Of a stretch of 64,000 nucleotides of DNA, positions 46,685-55,073 are shown in pieces. Origin of the DNA: CAWAND01 sp963727915 (lineage in GTDB: Bacteria > Chloroflexota > Anaerolineae > Anaerolineales > E44-bin32); NCBI GenBank assembly GCA_963727915.1, contig CAVSID010000001.1, forward strand, positions 620,001 to 684,000, read 5' to 3'. Both the position numbers and the translations under genes were made by a program. The notes beneath the pieces are model-generated. The model made no database searches. It saw only the letters and a program-made list of their open reading frames with translations, and was not told where the DNA came from. Within the stretch, counting starts at the first letter, position 1. Each line of letters starts with the position of its first letter.

Positions 46685-47153
46685 CTACTTCTTCCCGACG
46701 GCGCCGGCAACTCGCAACTCATTTTCAATTCGCCGCACGCCATCGACCTGTTTCGCCAGCCTGCGCCACGCTGTCTTTCAGGGCCTGCGTGGGCGCGCTG
46801 CCGATCAGGCGCACCGTCCCGAGATGGGCCCTCAAGATGACGGTCCCCGGCTCCAGGCCGGCCGTCTCCGGCGAGGTCGCCAGGGCCCGGGCGACCTTCA
46901 TGTCCAGTTCCGGATCGACGACCAGGGACAGCTCCAGCTCCGCCACACCGGGCACGGACCGGACGATGGCTTCGATCGAGTCCTTGATGACCCGCGATCG
47001 GACCCAGCCTCGCAGGCGGACCCGACCGGAAGAATCCACGTCCAGCTTCAGCGGCACATGGCTGCTCCGCACGGGCTCATAGGCCATCAGTGCGTGTTCG
47101 ATTCGACCTTCATGGTCTTCGATTTCGAGCAGGCCCGTGGATGATGCGGGCAT
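46685..47153 (-). CDS. BON-domain protein (one frame break near the end)
   Basis: About 156 residues. BON domains are small phospholipid- or periplasm-binding modules. Two modules seem to be present: VPLKLDVDSSGRVRLRGWVRSRVIKDSIEAIVRSVPGV and the later DMKVARALATSPETAGLEPG...TVRLIGSAPTQALKDSVAQ. The frame breaks near 46740, and the other frame supplies KQVDGVRRIENELRVAG before the stop at 46685, the expected BON ending. There is no signal peptide at the chosen start (MPASSTGLLEIEDHEGR), so it is probably cytoplasmic. Confidence 0.72.
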
Positions 47154-47186
47154 GGTTGACGCCTCCTGAGGACGGTTACTCAGCGA

Positions 47187-47192
47187 ATTATA
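47187..47192 (-). promoter_or_regulatory. -10 box TATAAT upstream of the BON gene
   Basis: A minus-strand TATAAT 34 nt before the BON start, right after the dnaK terminator hairpin. The -35 is poor. Confidence 0.5.
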
Positions 47193-47219
47193 CCTTTGCC
47201 GTCGTGAGGGATAACGAAA

Positions 47220-47253
47220 GCCGGGACCCGGTGTTGCTGTTTCGGGTCCCGGC
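47220..47253 (-). terminator. dnaK terminator
   Basis: GCCGGGACCCG, 12-nt loop, CGGGTCCCGGC: a perfect 11-bp stem starting 27 nt after the dnaK stop, followed on the minus strand by TTTCGTTAT. Confidence 0.75.
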
Positions 47254-47279
47254 CATGGATTTCTTTGGAGCTCAGGCGA

Positions 47280-49176
47280 TCAAGCTTCGCGGAATTCGCC
47301 CTCGACGACGTCGCCTTCGGCCTGGCCAGGGCCGGCTGCCGCCGCCGTCGGCCGGGCTGGGCCGCTGGCCTGCTCGGCCTGCATCTGTTGGCCGAGAGCA
47401 TAGCTGGCTTGCTGCACCTGCTCGGTCAGGCTCTTGATCTTGCTCAAGTCTTCACCTTTGATCGCTTCGCGCAATTCATTGATCTGCGACTTCGATCTTC
47501 TGGCGATCGTCGGCAGGCACCTTGTCACCCAGTTCATTGAGCGTCTTTTCGGCCTGATAAGCGATGCTGTCGCCGGAGTTGCGGGCGTCGACCAGCTCGC
47601 GCCGCTTCTCGTCCTCGGCCTGGTGCTTCTTGGCTTCCTGCACCATGCGGTCGATATCGGACTTCGTCCAGGTTGGTCGAGGCCGTGATCGTCACCTTCT
47701 GCTCGCGGCCGGTGGCCTTGTCCTTGGCGGACACGTTGATGATCCCGTTAGCGTCGATGTCGAACGTGACTTCGATCTGCGGGACGCCGCGCGGTGCGCC
47801 GGGAATGCCTTCCAGGCGGAAGCGGCCCAGACTCATGTTGTCATTGGCCATCGGGCGCTCGCCCTGGAGCACGTGGATGTCAACCGCCGTCTGGCTGTCT
47901 TCGGCGGTGGAGAAGATCTCGGACTTCTTCACCGGGATGGTCGTGTTGCGTTCGATCAGCGTGGTCATCACGCCGCCGAGCGTTTCAACGCCGAGCGACA
48001 GCGGGGTCACGTCCAGAAGCAGCACGTCCTTGACCTCACCGGCCAGCACGCCGCCCTGGATCGCCGCCCCCACCGCCACCACCTCATCCGGGTTGACGCC
48101 CTTGTGAGGGTCCTTGCCGGTGAGCTCGCGCACCAGGTCCTGTACCATCGGCATGCGCGTGGCGCCGCCGACCAGCACGACCTCGTTCAGTTCCATGCGC
48201 CTGGGTGTTGGCGTCCTTGAGGACCGATTCGAACGGCCCTCGACAACGCGCCACCAGGTCTTCGGTCAGCTGTTCCAGCTTGGCCCGGGAAAGCTTCATC
48301 TGAAGGTGTTTCGGGCCCGAGGCGTCGGCAGTGATGAAAGGCAGGTTGAGCTCGGTTTCGGTTACGGTAGACAGCTCGATCTTGGCCTTCTCGGCCGCTT
48401 CCCGCAGCCGCTGAAGTGCCTGCTTGTCGCCGCGCAGGTCGATGCCCTGATCCTTCTTGTACTCCTCAGCCACGTAGTTGACGATGCGCTGATCCCAGTC
48501 GTCGCCGCCCAAGTGTGTATCGCCGTTGGTGGCCTTGACTTCGATCACACCGTCGCCGACCTCGAGCACGCTGACGTCGAACGTCCCGCCGCCCAGGTCG
48601 AACACCAGGATGACTTCGTTCTCCTTCTTGTCCAACCCATAGGCCAGGGCAGCCGCCGTCGGCTCATTGATGATCCGCATGACTTCCAGCCCGGCAATCT
48701 TGCCGGCGTCCTTGGTGGCCTGGCGCTGGGAGTCATTGAAGTAGGCGGGCACCGTGATGCACCGCCTGGCTGACGGGTTCGCCCAGATAGGATTCGGCGT
48801 CCTGCTTGATCTTGGCCAGGATCATGGCCGAGATCTCTTGCGGCGTGTACTCCTTGCCCGTGGCCGGCACTTTGACCAGCACGTCGCCGCTCGGGCCCTC
48901 GGTGGCCTCATAGGAAACCATCTTGCGCTCTTCCTCGACCTCGTCGAAACGGCGGCCGATGAAACGCTTGATGGAATAGACCGTGTTGTCGGAGTTCACT
49001 ACCGCCTGGCGCTTGGCCGTCTGACCGACCATCCGCTCGCCGTTCTTGTTGAACGCCACAACCGATGGCACCAGCCGGCCGCCTTCGGCGGTAGGGATCA
49101 CCGTCGCGTCGCCGCCTTCCATGACGGCCACAACGCTGTTCGTGGTCCCCAGGTCAATTCCGATAATCTTCGACAT
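47280..49176 (-). CDS. dnaK: molecular chaperone DnaK (Hsp70; four frame breaks)
   Basis: ATP-driven chaperone of about 630 residues. Starts MSKIIGIDLGTTNSVVAVMEGG with the phosphate-1 motif. Then PAYFNDSQRQATKDAGKIAG, INEPTAAALAYGLDKK, LVFDLGGGTFDVSVLEVG and the adenosine motif VVLVGGATRMPMVQDLV. The substrate domain has DVTPLSLGVETLGGVMTTLI and IEVTFDIDANGIINVSAKDK, and the C-terminus ends EGDVVEGEFREA. Breaks lie near 48766, 48195, 47670 and 47498; all joins give standard DnaK sequence. No grpE, dnaJ or hrcA is adjacent, and no CIRCE element is seen upstream. Confidence 0.95.
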
Positions 49177-49400
49177 GCGATTTCACCTCACTGTTTTCTT
49201 CATGATGGACCCATACCTGAGAAGGGGTCTGGAAAAGGACACTGTCATCGTACTTCAGGCACACAAGAGGAAGATTAACAAGGGCCCGGCTGGACATCGC
49301 TAACTGTTCGTTAACGGCTGAGGACTATATTCTGTATCGTCGCGGTGCGCTTAGTGCGCACCTTCATGAGACCGTTTGCAGAAGGATAACAACGCAAATT

Positions 49401-49909
49401 ATGAGCGATCTTGGTTTGTTGATCCTGCGCCTGGTGGTCGGGTTGACCCTGACAGCACACGGCGCGCAGAAGCTTTTCGGCTGGTTTGGCGGCCCCGGGA
49501 TCGAAGGCTGGTCGGAGATCATGGTCAATCTGCATGTCCGTCCAGCAGCTGCTTGGGCCTGGTTGAACGCCGTGACCGAGTTTGCCGGTGGGCTGATGCT
49601 CGCTATCGGGTTGTTCACACCCCTGGCTGCCGCCGGTTTGGCATCGGTAATGGTTATGGCCATCCTCAGCGTGCACTGGAGCAAGGGGTTTTTCAACGGA
49701 ACGGCGGAATCGAATTTCCTCTGGGATTGTTGGGTGGGATAATCGCCATCGGATTGAGCGGTCCTGGTGCCTACGCCCTGGCTCCGCAATCGCTGTTTGG
49801 CTGGCACCCAGCCACCCTGTTCCTCATCACCCTGGCAGTCGGCCTATTGGGCGACGGCCTGGGGCTGGCCAGTTCGGCCATCGAAACCGGCTGGCATCGC
49901 TCTGTCTGA
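49401..49909 (+). CDS. DoxX family membrane protein (one frame break)
   Basis: About 169 residues, four helices. Starts MSDLGLLILRLVVGLTLTAHGAQKLFGWFGG, the DoxX signature (R-x-x-x-G...HGxQKLFGWFGG). AVTEFAGGLMLAIGLFTPLAA follows. The frame breaks near 49710, continuing GGIEFPLGLLGGIIAIGLSGPGAYALA and LFITLAVGLLGDGL-like sequence to 49909. Such proteins act in redox or membrane stress in some bacteria; the role here is unknown. It lies just upstream of a DsbA-like gene, which hints at redox function. Confidence 0.82.
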
Positions 49910-49991
49910 ACCGTATCCGCGCCCAAAGGGGGCCGCTGCCAGTGCAGCCGCCCTCGCTATCCCCATACAGTTCTGGGGCCAGGCGCACAGC

Positions 49992-50008
49992 CGTGAAAAT
50001 GCTCACAA
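49992..50008. promoter_or_regulatory. weak CRP/Rex-like palindrome upstream of the DsbA-like gene
   Basis: CGTGA-AAATGC-TCACAA; four bases of each arm match, and the right arm is the same TCACAA as in the better sites. It lies about 40 nt before the DsbA-like start, in an intergenic gap. Confidence 0.4.
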
Positions 50009-50045
50009 GTAGGTCATCATCGCTTCGTGCGGCGGGAAGGGTGGC

Positions 50046-50717
50046 ATGAGCAAGCGCGCATCAAGGGTCAAACCCGGGCGGTTGCGCCGAAGTTGGCTCG
50101 GGGTGCTGGTGGCGCTGGTGGCTGTTGCCGGCGCGCTGTTCGGCTGGCAATGGCGGACCCAGCCGGCGGCCACGCCTGCCGTGTCCGCTGAACGGATCGC
50201 CGAGCAGCACAGCCGAGGACCGGCCGCAGCTGAGGTGACCATCATCGAGTACGGGGATTTTGACTGCCCGACCTGCAGGGCCTATTACAACTCAGGCACA
50301 TTGCAGCGCCTTATGGAAGCCTACCCGGACCAGGTCCGCCTGGTCTTCCGCCACCTGCCGATCATCACACCCGTCTCCCCCAAGCTGGCGGAGGCATCCG
50401 AGTGTGCCGCCGATCAGGGTGCTTTCTGGGCCTTCCACGATCTTCTGTTCGCCATGGCACCGACGCAGCCGGCCCAGATGCCGGACCTGGCCAAGCAACT
50501 CGGCCTCGACGCCGGGGCCTTCACAGCCTGCCTCGACAGCGGGCGCTACGCCGGTTTGGTCGAGGCGGAGACGCAGGAGGGCTTCCAACATGGCTTCCAC
50601 GCCACGCCGGCCTTCTTGGTCAACGGCGAACCGCTGGTCGGTCCGCCCTCCTTCGACCAACTCCAACAGCGGATCGACGCCATCCTGCAGCTTTCCAAGC
50701 AAGGAGCCCCCTCATGA
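50046..50717 (+). CDS. membrane-anchored DsbA-like thioredoxin-fold protein
   Basis: 223 residues; GGAAGG before ATG. A basic N-terminus and one helix (SWLGVLVALVAVAGALFGWQW, about residues 17-37) anchor an extracytoplasmic domain. The active site is YGDFDCPTCRAYYN (CPTC), with the cis-Pro loop HGFHATPAFLVNGEPLVG. A second Cys pair (SECAADQ; TACLDSG) may also pair. It is a likely thiol oxidase, isomerase or reductase of exported proteins (DsbA/DSBA-like family 4). The stop overlaps the next start (ATGA). Confidence 0.9.
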   Translation: MSKRASRVKPGRLRRSWLGVLVALVAVAGALFGWQWRTQPAATPAVSAERIAEQHSRGPAAAEVTIIEYGDFDCPTCRAYYNSGTLQRLMEAYPDQVRLVFRHLPIITPVSPKLAEASECAADQGAFWAFHDLLFAMAPTQPAQMPDLAKQLGLDAGAFTACLDSGRYAGLVEAETQEGFQHGFHATPAFLVNGEPLVGPPSFDQLQQRIDAILQLSKQGAPS

Positions 50718-51256
50718 CCGACCTGTCCGAATTCCGAAAGGAGAAGGACGACTTCTTCAGAGAGAGCCCACAAAGCCCTCTCACGCCGCAGCAGCAGGCC
50801 GATTTCGACGGGCTGCGCTACTTCCCCGAGGATCCCGACCTGGATCTGGAGGTAACCGTGGCTCCGTTTGACGAGCCGGAGACAATCCAGATGCAAACCA
50901 CTACCGGCGACATCCAGACGTATCAGCGCTACGGTCGGTTTGCTTTCGACATCGACGGGCAAACCGCCGAGCTGACCGTCTATCACAACCAGCATGGCTA
51001 CTTTCTGCCCTTCGTCGACTCGCTGCGGGGCAAGGAGACCTACGGTGCCGGTCGCTATCTCGAGCCGGAGCCGCTGGGCGGGGACCACTTCCAGGTGAAT
51101 TTCAATCTCGCCTACAACCCCTACTGTGCCTACAACGAGGCCTGGTCATGTCCGATCACGCCTGCTGAAAACAGGCTCGCGGTGCCGATCCGGGCCGGCG
51201 AGAAGGTCTTCCACGATTCGACAAGCCTGAGCCGCAAATTCCGGTCTGATTTGTGA
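50714..51256 (+). CDS. DUF1684 family protein
   Basis: 180 residues; AAGGAG upstream, ATG overlapping the DsbA stop, so translation is coupled. The family core is clear: KETYGAGRYLEPEPLGG...FNLAYNPYCAYNEAWSCPITPAENRLAVPIRAGEK. These proteins resemble a beta-rich fold, and the conserved N-P-x-C-A-Y and C-P motif suggests a metal or cofactor site. The function is unknown. Coupling to a DsbA-like protein suggests redox or envelope work. The stop lies within the palindrome at 51249-51270. Confidence 0.85.
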   Translation: MTDLSEFRKEKDDFFRESPQSPLTPQQQADFDGLRYFPEDPDLDLEVTVAPFDEPETIQMQTTTGDIQTYQRYGRFAFDIDGQTAELTVYHNQHGYFLPFVDSLRGKETYGAGRYLEPEPLGGDHFQVNFNLAYNPYCAYNEAWSCPITPAENRLAVPIRAGEKVFHDSTSLSRKFRSDL

Positions 51257-51270
51257 ATATTTTCACAAAT
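51249..51270. promoter_or_regulatory. perfect CRP/Rex-like palindrome
   Basis: Nine-base perfect arms with a 4-nt centre (TTGTGAA-TATT-TTCACAA plus AT on each side). This is the strongest member of the window's palindrome family and matches both TGTGA-N6-TCACA and TTGTGAA-N4-TTCACAA exactly. It lies about 80 nt upstream of the predicted start of the hpt operon promoter. Confidence 0.75.
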
Positions 51271-51305
51271 TTCGGGGGAAGACGCCACATCTGGCGGAGG
51301 TTCAG

Positions 51306-51334
51306 TTGACAGGCGGCGCTGGTGGGGGTATCAT
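51306..51334 (+). promoter_or_regulatory. promoter of the PD-(D/E)XK/hpt pair
   Basis: TTGACA (51306-51311), 17-nt spacer, TATCAT (51329-51334). The expected transcription start is about 51341, five nt before the GTG at 51346, so the message would be nearly leaderless. Confidence 0.75.
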
Positions 51335-51345
51335 CTCCAACCATC

Positions 51346-51704
51346 GTGGAACCGGTACCCAATCCAAACCCCCCAAAAGACTTCGCCCATCCGATTGAAG
51401 CCGAATTCGCCCGGCTGTTGGATTTCTACAAGATCCCGTGGTGTTACGAGCCGACAACGTTCCCCTTGGCCTATGGGCCCGAGGGGGCGATCCTGGAGGC
51501 TCTGACGCCGGACTTCTACCTGCCTCCCTTCGACCTCTACGTGGAGCTGACCACCCGCCGGCAATCGACGCTCACCCGCAAACACAGCAAGATCCGGCGC
51601 CTCAACGAGCTGTATCCGCAGGTCGAACTGAGGCTGCTCAATCGTCGGCAGATGCGCAGCCTGCTCTACAAGTACGACCTGCAGGATCGCCTGCCACAGA
51701 CTGA
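51346..51704 (+). CDS. PD-(D/E)XK nuclease-like protein next to hpt (end uncertain)
   Basis: About 119 residues from GTG 51346 (MEPVPNPNPPKDFAHP). The core EAEFARLLDFYKIPWCYEPTTF...LTPDFYLPPFDLYVELTT...TRKHSKIRRLNELYPQVELRLL follows the PD-(D/E)XK pattern: Glu in the first helix, PDFYLP with Asp, then VELTT with the Glu, though the following Lys is replaced by TTR. The frame runs on to 51873, overlapping hpt. A stop at 51704 in the hpt frame suggests a break near the end, so I end it there. The function is unproven; an inactive or RNA-related fold is possible. Confidence 0.65.
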
Positions 51705-51707
51705 TCG

Positions 51708-52375
51708 GTGCCCCCAACGTCTAATGCACAGCCATCGGTCGACGGCCTCGACCTGGGCCCGACCATCTTCGACGCAGACCAGATTCGGACCGGCGTGCGC
51801 CGGCTGGCGATGGGAATCTCGGCCGATTACCCGCATGGCGATCTGGTCATGGTCGGCATCCTGCCCGGAGTGATCTTCTTCCTCGCCGACCTGGTTCGAT
51901 CGCCTCACCGTTCCTGTCGAGGTGGACCTGATGGCGATCACCCGCTTTGGCCCACCAGAAGCCACCGGAGGCGAGGTGCGTATCCAGCGGGACATCGAGG
52001 CCGGTATCCAGGGCCGGCCAGTCCTGCTCGTCGAAGATATCGTCGACACCGGCCTAACGGTGCACCACCTCATGGGTGCCCTCATCCCACGCCAACCAGC
52101 GTCGATCAAGATCGCCGCACTTCTCGAACGACCGGGTCGCCGCCTGATCCGGGTGCCATTGGCGTATGCCGGCTTCACCGGCGCCGGAGGACTTCCTCGT
52201 CGGCTATGGGCTCCAGTACCAGGGCCGCTACCGGCAGCTCCCCTACATCGCCCAGCTTACTCCCGGCGAGCTCGACACCCTTAGGCTTGGATTTGCTGGC
52301 CTCGAAAAGCAAAGGCGGCGCCTGATGGCGGCGCCGGCCTGGGGGTTAAAAAGGGGTGAGAGAGACCCCGAGTAA
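51708..52375 (+). CDS. hpt: hypoxanthine phosphoribosyltransferase (two frame breaks)
   Basis: Purine salvage: hypoxanthine or guanine plus PRPP to the nucleotide. About 222 residues. Pieces in order: TIFDADQIRTGVRRLAMGIS...VMVGILPGVIFFLADL; break near 51905; DLMAITRFGPPEATGGEVRI and the PRPP motif VLLVEDIVDTGLTVHHLMG, with SIKIAALLERPGRR; break near 52185; APEDFLVGYGLQYQGRYRQLPYI. The VGYGLxYxxxYRxLPYI ending identifies Hpt; PyrR has a different end. Start GTG 51708, three nt after the preceding stop. The last codons overlap the terminator of the minus-strand RNA. Confidence 0.9.
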
Positions 52376-52621
52376 CTTACATCCGTTCCCAGTTTCCGGT
52401 CGATTACTTGCTTCAGTTCCAGGAACTGAAGCCGCCTACGTTGGCCCCCGATCGGCCGGTGCCCGAAGGCCCTTGCCGCTCGCTCGTTGGCTTCCCTGGC
52501 CCGAGAGCCTTTCCGCCAGCCTCCGGTTCTTCTGCATGAGATGAACCGCTCGCCAACTTCAGTTTGTTTTCTTCGACCTTCCCCTGAGATCGTCTCTGGG
52601 CTTCAGGGAGCCTCTCTCAGT
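52347..52621 (-). ncRNA. candidate structured RNA of about 275 nt, unidentified
   Basis: A non-coding minus-strand transcript bounded by a good promoter (52628-52657) and a hairpin plus U5 terminator (52348-52369). No credible reading frame fills it. Local stems are visible: GTTGGC...GCCAAC enclosing GGTTC...GAACC and CTGGC...GCCAG arms (about 52440-52560), and a long GCTTCAGTTCC/GGAACTGAAGC hairpin at about 52410-52432. The 5' end GAGAGAG is complementary to the terminator loop CTCTCTC. I found no match to conserved parts of tmRNA, RNase P, SRP RNA or 6S RNA. Promoter, terminator and folding support a real RNA; its class is unknown. Confidence 0.6.
52348..52369 (-). terminator. terminator of the candidate RNA
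   Basis: On the minus strand GGGGT, 7-nt loop CTCTCTC, ACCCC, then TTTTT. The U run appears only on the minus strand, so it ends the RNA and not hpt, whose stop at 52375 overlaps it. Confidence 0.75.
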
Positions 52622-52627
52622 GGGGAC

Positions 52628-52657
52628 ATCCTAGCACTTTCGCACCCGACGAGTCAA
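52628..52657 (-). promoter_or_regulatory. promoter of the candidate RNA
   Basis: TTGACT (52652-52657), 18-nt spacer, TAGGAT (52628-52633) on the minus strand. The only downstream minus-strand product is the candidate RNA. Confidence 0.65.
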
Positions 52658-52666
52658 TGACTTCAG

Positions 52667-52697
52667 CCTTAAAGAATCGGTCGCGAACCTTAAAGAA
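52667..52697 (-). repeat. two direct 10-bp repeats upstream of the RNA promoter
   Basis: TTCTTTAAGG occurs twice on the minus strand (52688-52697 and 52667-52676), exactly 21 bp apart, that is two helix turns. The nearer copy ends 9 nt before the -35. This is the layout of an activator or repressor site for a same-face dimer. Confidence 0.55.
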
Positions 52698-52706
52698 AGT
52701 ACTAGT

Positions 52707-53803
52707 CTAGACAGGTTTCGGCTGTTCCGACGGGTCCGTCGGAGTCAAGAAACGCCGCCGGTAGCGCATGAGGACCAGCAGCAGAGCAAACTGGCCGCTG
52801 GCCTTGAGGATTGTGCCAAACTGTTCGAAGTAGAAGATCACCAGATCGACGGTCGTCAAGGCGAGCAGCAGGCCCAGGTAGCCGAAGCCTGCTGCCGTGT
52901 TCTTCTCGACCGACCATGAACAACACGGCCGAGATCAGAAGGACAAGGCCGGTGCAGGCCTCCAGCGCAACACGCGCCGTGTACCATGCCAGCCCGCGCG
53001 TCGAGCCGATGCGGCCCAGCTCAACCAGAGCCTGAATTTGGTCGGCGGCCTGCTGTGGCTGGAGCAGCGGCCAAATCCGGGAGAGCGCCAGGCCTCCGGT
53101 CAACAGCAGCCCGGCCACAATGATCAGCTTGGTAACCCGCCGCGAAAAATACCTCGCCTCGAAAGCGGCCAGCCGATCCTGGACGCGCTCGATGAACGTG
53201 TCATTGTCCGGCGCAAGTTGAAGCTCCGGATCTGCCACAACCACCAATATGCCTTCCGCCAATCGGCCAAGATCGCTGTCCTCAGTATGCTCGACGACGT
53301 ACCGCAGCCGGCGCTCTAGATCGGAGCGTTCATCCGCCTCCAGGTCGTGGTCCAGAAGCTCCTCCAGATCGTCCAACGCCCGATAGAGTTCGGCCCGAGG
53401 CGAGCGGCGGGGTTCCCGACGCACGCGGGAGTACAGCAGGACCGTCAGCAAGAAGAAGGCGTAGACAATCGGCGCCGCCGCCGGGTAGAAATAGTCATTG
53501 GACTGCGTGATGAATTTCCCGACCTCATCAATGAAGAGCCCCATCCCGATTCCGGCCGCAAGGGCACTGGTGACGTAGGACCAGCGGTTGGCAATCATCA
53601 GGGGGATCAGGGAGGCCACGAACAGGAACAAACCGCCCCAAAGCACGTGCGCGATATGGAACTCACCCCCTCCCACTTGGGGGTAGCCGGTCAAGCTCAA
53701 GAAGAGCCGGGTAAGCGATACCGATCGCGGCGAAGCTCAGCAGGGTGATGAGAAGAAAGGTGTCGGCCTGCCGGCGCTTGACAGGCCGGCGGACATGACT
53801 CAC
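52707..53803 (-). CDS. membrane protein of unknown function (two frame breaks)
   Basis: About 365 residues. From GTG 53803 it reads MSHVRRPVKRRQADTFLL and a helix LLITLLSFAAIGIAYPALL, then after a break near 53690 GGGEFHIAHVLWGGLFLFVASLIPLMIAN and WSYVTSALAAGIGMGLFIDEVGKF. A soluble middle (RAELYRALDDLEELLDHDLEADERSDLERRL) is helical and acidic. More helices follow (LIIVAGLLLTGGLALSRIW; ACTGLVLLISAVLFMVG); after a second break near 52905 it ends LVIFYFEQFGTILKASGQFALLLVLMRYRRRFL. The GIGMGLFIDEVGKF motif recurs in uncharacterised membrane proteins. The gene overlaps none and follows the MFS gene by 8 nt. Confidence 0.65.
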
Positions 53804-53811
53804 GGCGCGCT

Positions 53812-55073
53812 TCAAGAGGCGATACCCTCCGCCGCCGACCGCTGTGGCATCCAGGCCATGAGCAGCGTGGCCACCACTGCCAGCCCGGCGCCGAACCAGA
53901 AGGGCGCCGACGGCCCCAGCCCCTGCCCAGCTTCCAACACCCTGCCACAGGACGCCGGCGATCAAGCTGGCCGGAAAGGCGGCCAGTCCGACGGCGGCGT
54001 GATAGACGCCATAGGCTGTGCCGCGTTGGTCAGCCCCTACCAGGTCGGCCACAAAGGCTCGAGCTACGCCCTCGGTCAGGCCGTAGAACGCGCCATAGAC
54101 AGCCATCAAACCCACCACCTGCCAGGCGGCGCCGGCACGGGCGAAACCGACGTAAACCAGGGCGTAGAGCGCCCAACCCGCCGCCAGCATGCGGCGCCTG
54201 CCCCAGCGGTCCGAAAGGCTTCCGGCCGGGCCCGACAGGCCGGCGTAGACCAGGTTGAACACCAGCATCATCCCCAAGATGCCGGCGGCGGTCAGCCCGA
54301 CGTTTTGCGCCCGCAAGATCAGGAAAGCGTCGGACGAGTTGCCCAACGTGAAGACGAACATGATGCCGAGGAAGAACAGGAAAGGACGATCAAACTGCTT
54401 GAGCGACAGGCTGGGGCGGCTGGCACCGCTGCGCTGGACGGGGACGTCACGGGCAACAAGGACCAGCGCCAGCACGGCCAGCACGGCCGGGATCAGACTC
54501 AGAAGGACGATCAATTGAAAGGTCCCCCGGTCGAGGCCGAGCCCCCGACCGCGCGAGGCCAACAGCACCCCAAGGGCCACCGCCAGTCCGACCACTGCTC
54601 CCGCCGTGTCCCCCGCCCGGTGCAGGCCAAAGGCCCAACCCCGGCGCCGTTCCGAGACGCTGCCGGCCAGCAGGGCATCCCGGGGGGCCGTGCGGATCCC
54701 CTTTCCCAATCGGTCAGTGAATCGAACGGCCAAGCACCGTTCCCCAGCCTGATGCCAGGTAGAGAAACGGCTTGGCGACCGTCGAAAGGCTGTAGCCTAG
54801 AACGGCCAGTCCCTTCCTTCGACCCAGACGATCCGAGAACCAACCCGAAAACACTTTCATCAGGCTGGCTGTCGATTCGGCCACACCCTCGATCAACCCG
54901 ATCAGCGGTGTCCGAACGCCCAGGACGTCGAACAGGAACAATGGCAGCAAATTCAAAATCATCTCCGAGGAGACGTCGGTCAGGAAACTGGTTGCCGTCA
55001 GCGCCCACACGTTGCGCGTGTTCAGCCCGGCATCCCCCGGGGGACCGTCCTGTGGATTTGCATTTTCAGCCAT
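53812..55073 (-). CDS. major facilitator superfamily transporter (two frame breaks)
   Basis: About 420 residues with twelve helices. Starts MAENANPQDGPPGDAGLNTRNVWALTATSFLTDVSSEMI. The MFS signature between helices 2 and 3 reads GWFSDRLGRRKGLAVLGY, repeated in the second half as GSLSDRWGRRRMLAAGWALYA. The frame breaks near 54730 (GTVL to AVRFTDRLGKGIRTAPRDALLA) and near 53915, ending LAVVATLLMAWMPQRSAAEGIA at 53812. The FTDRLGKGIRTAPRDALLA block is typical of the subgroup once linked to drug or sugar efflux. The substrate is unknown. Confidence 0.85.

Noticed and set aside
49177..49400. CIRCE or sigma-32 heat-shock element upstream of dnaK
   Set aside because: The inverted repeat there (CGTTAAC-GAACA-GTTAGCG) lacks the TTAGCACTC-N9-GAGTGCTAA sequence, and no sigma-32 -35/-10 pair is seen.
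51708..52375. PyrR, the pyrimidine attenuation protein
   Set aside because: The C-terminal VGYGL-Y-YR-LPYI pattern and SIKIAALLERPGRR are those of hypoxanthine phosphoribosyltransferase, and no pyr genes are present.
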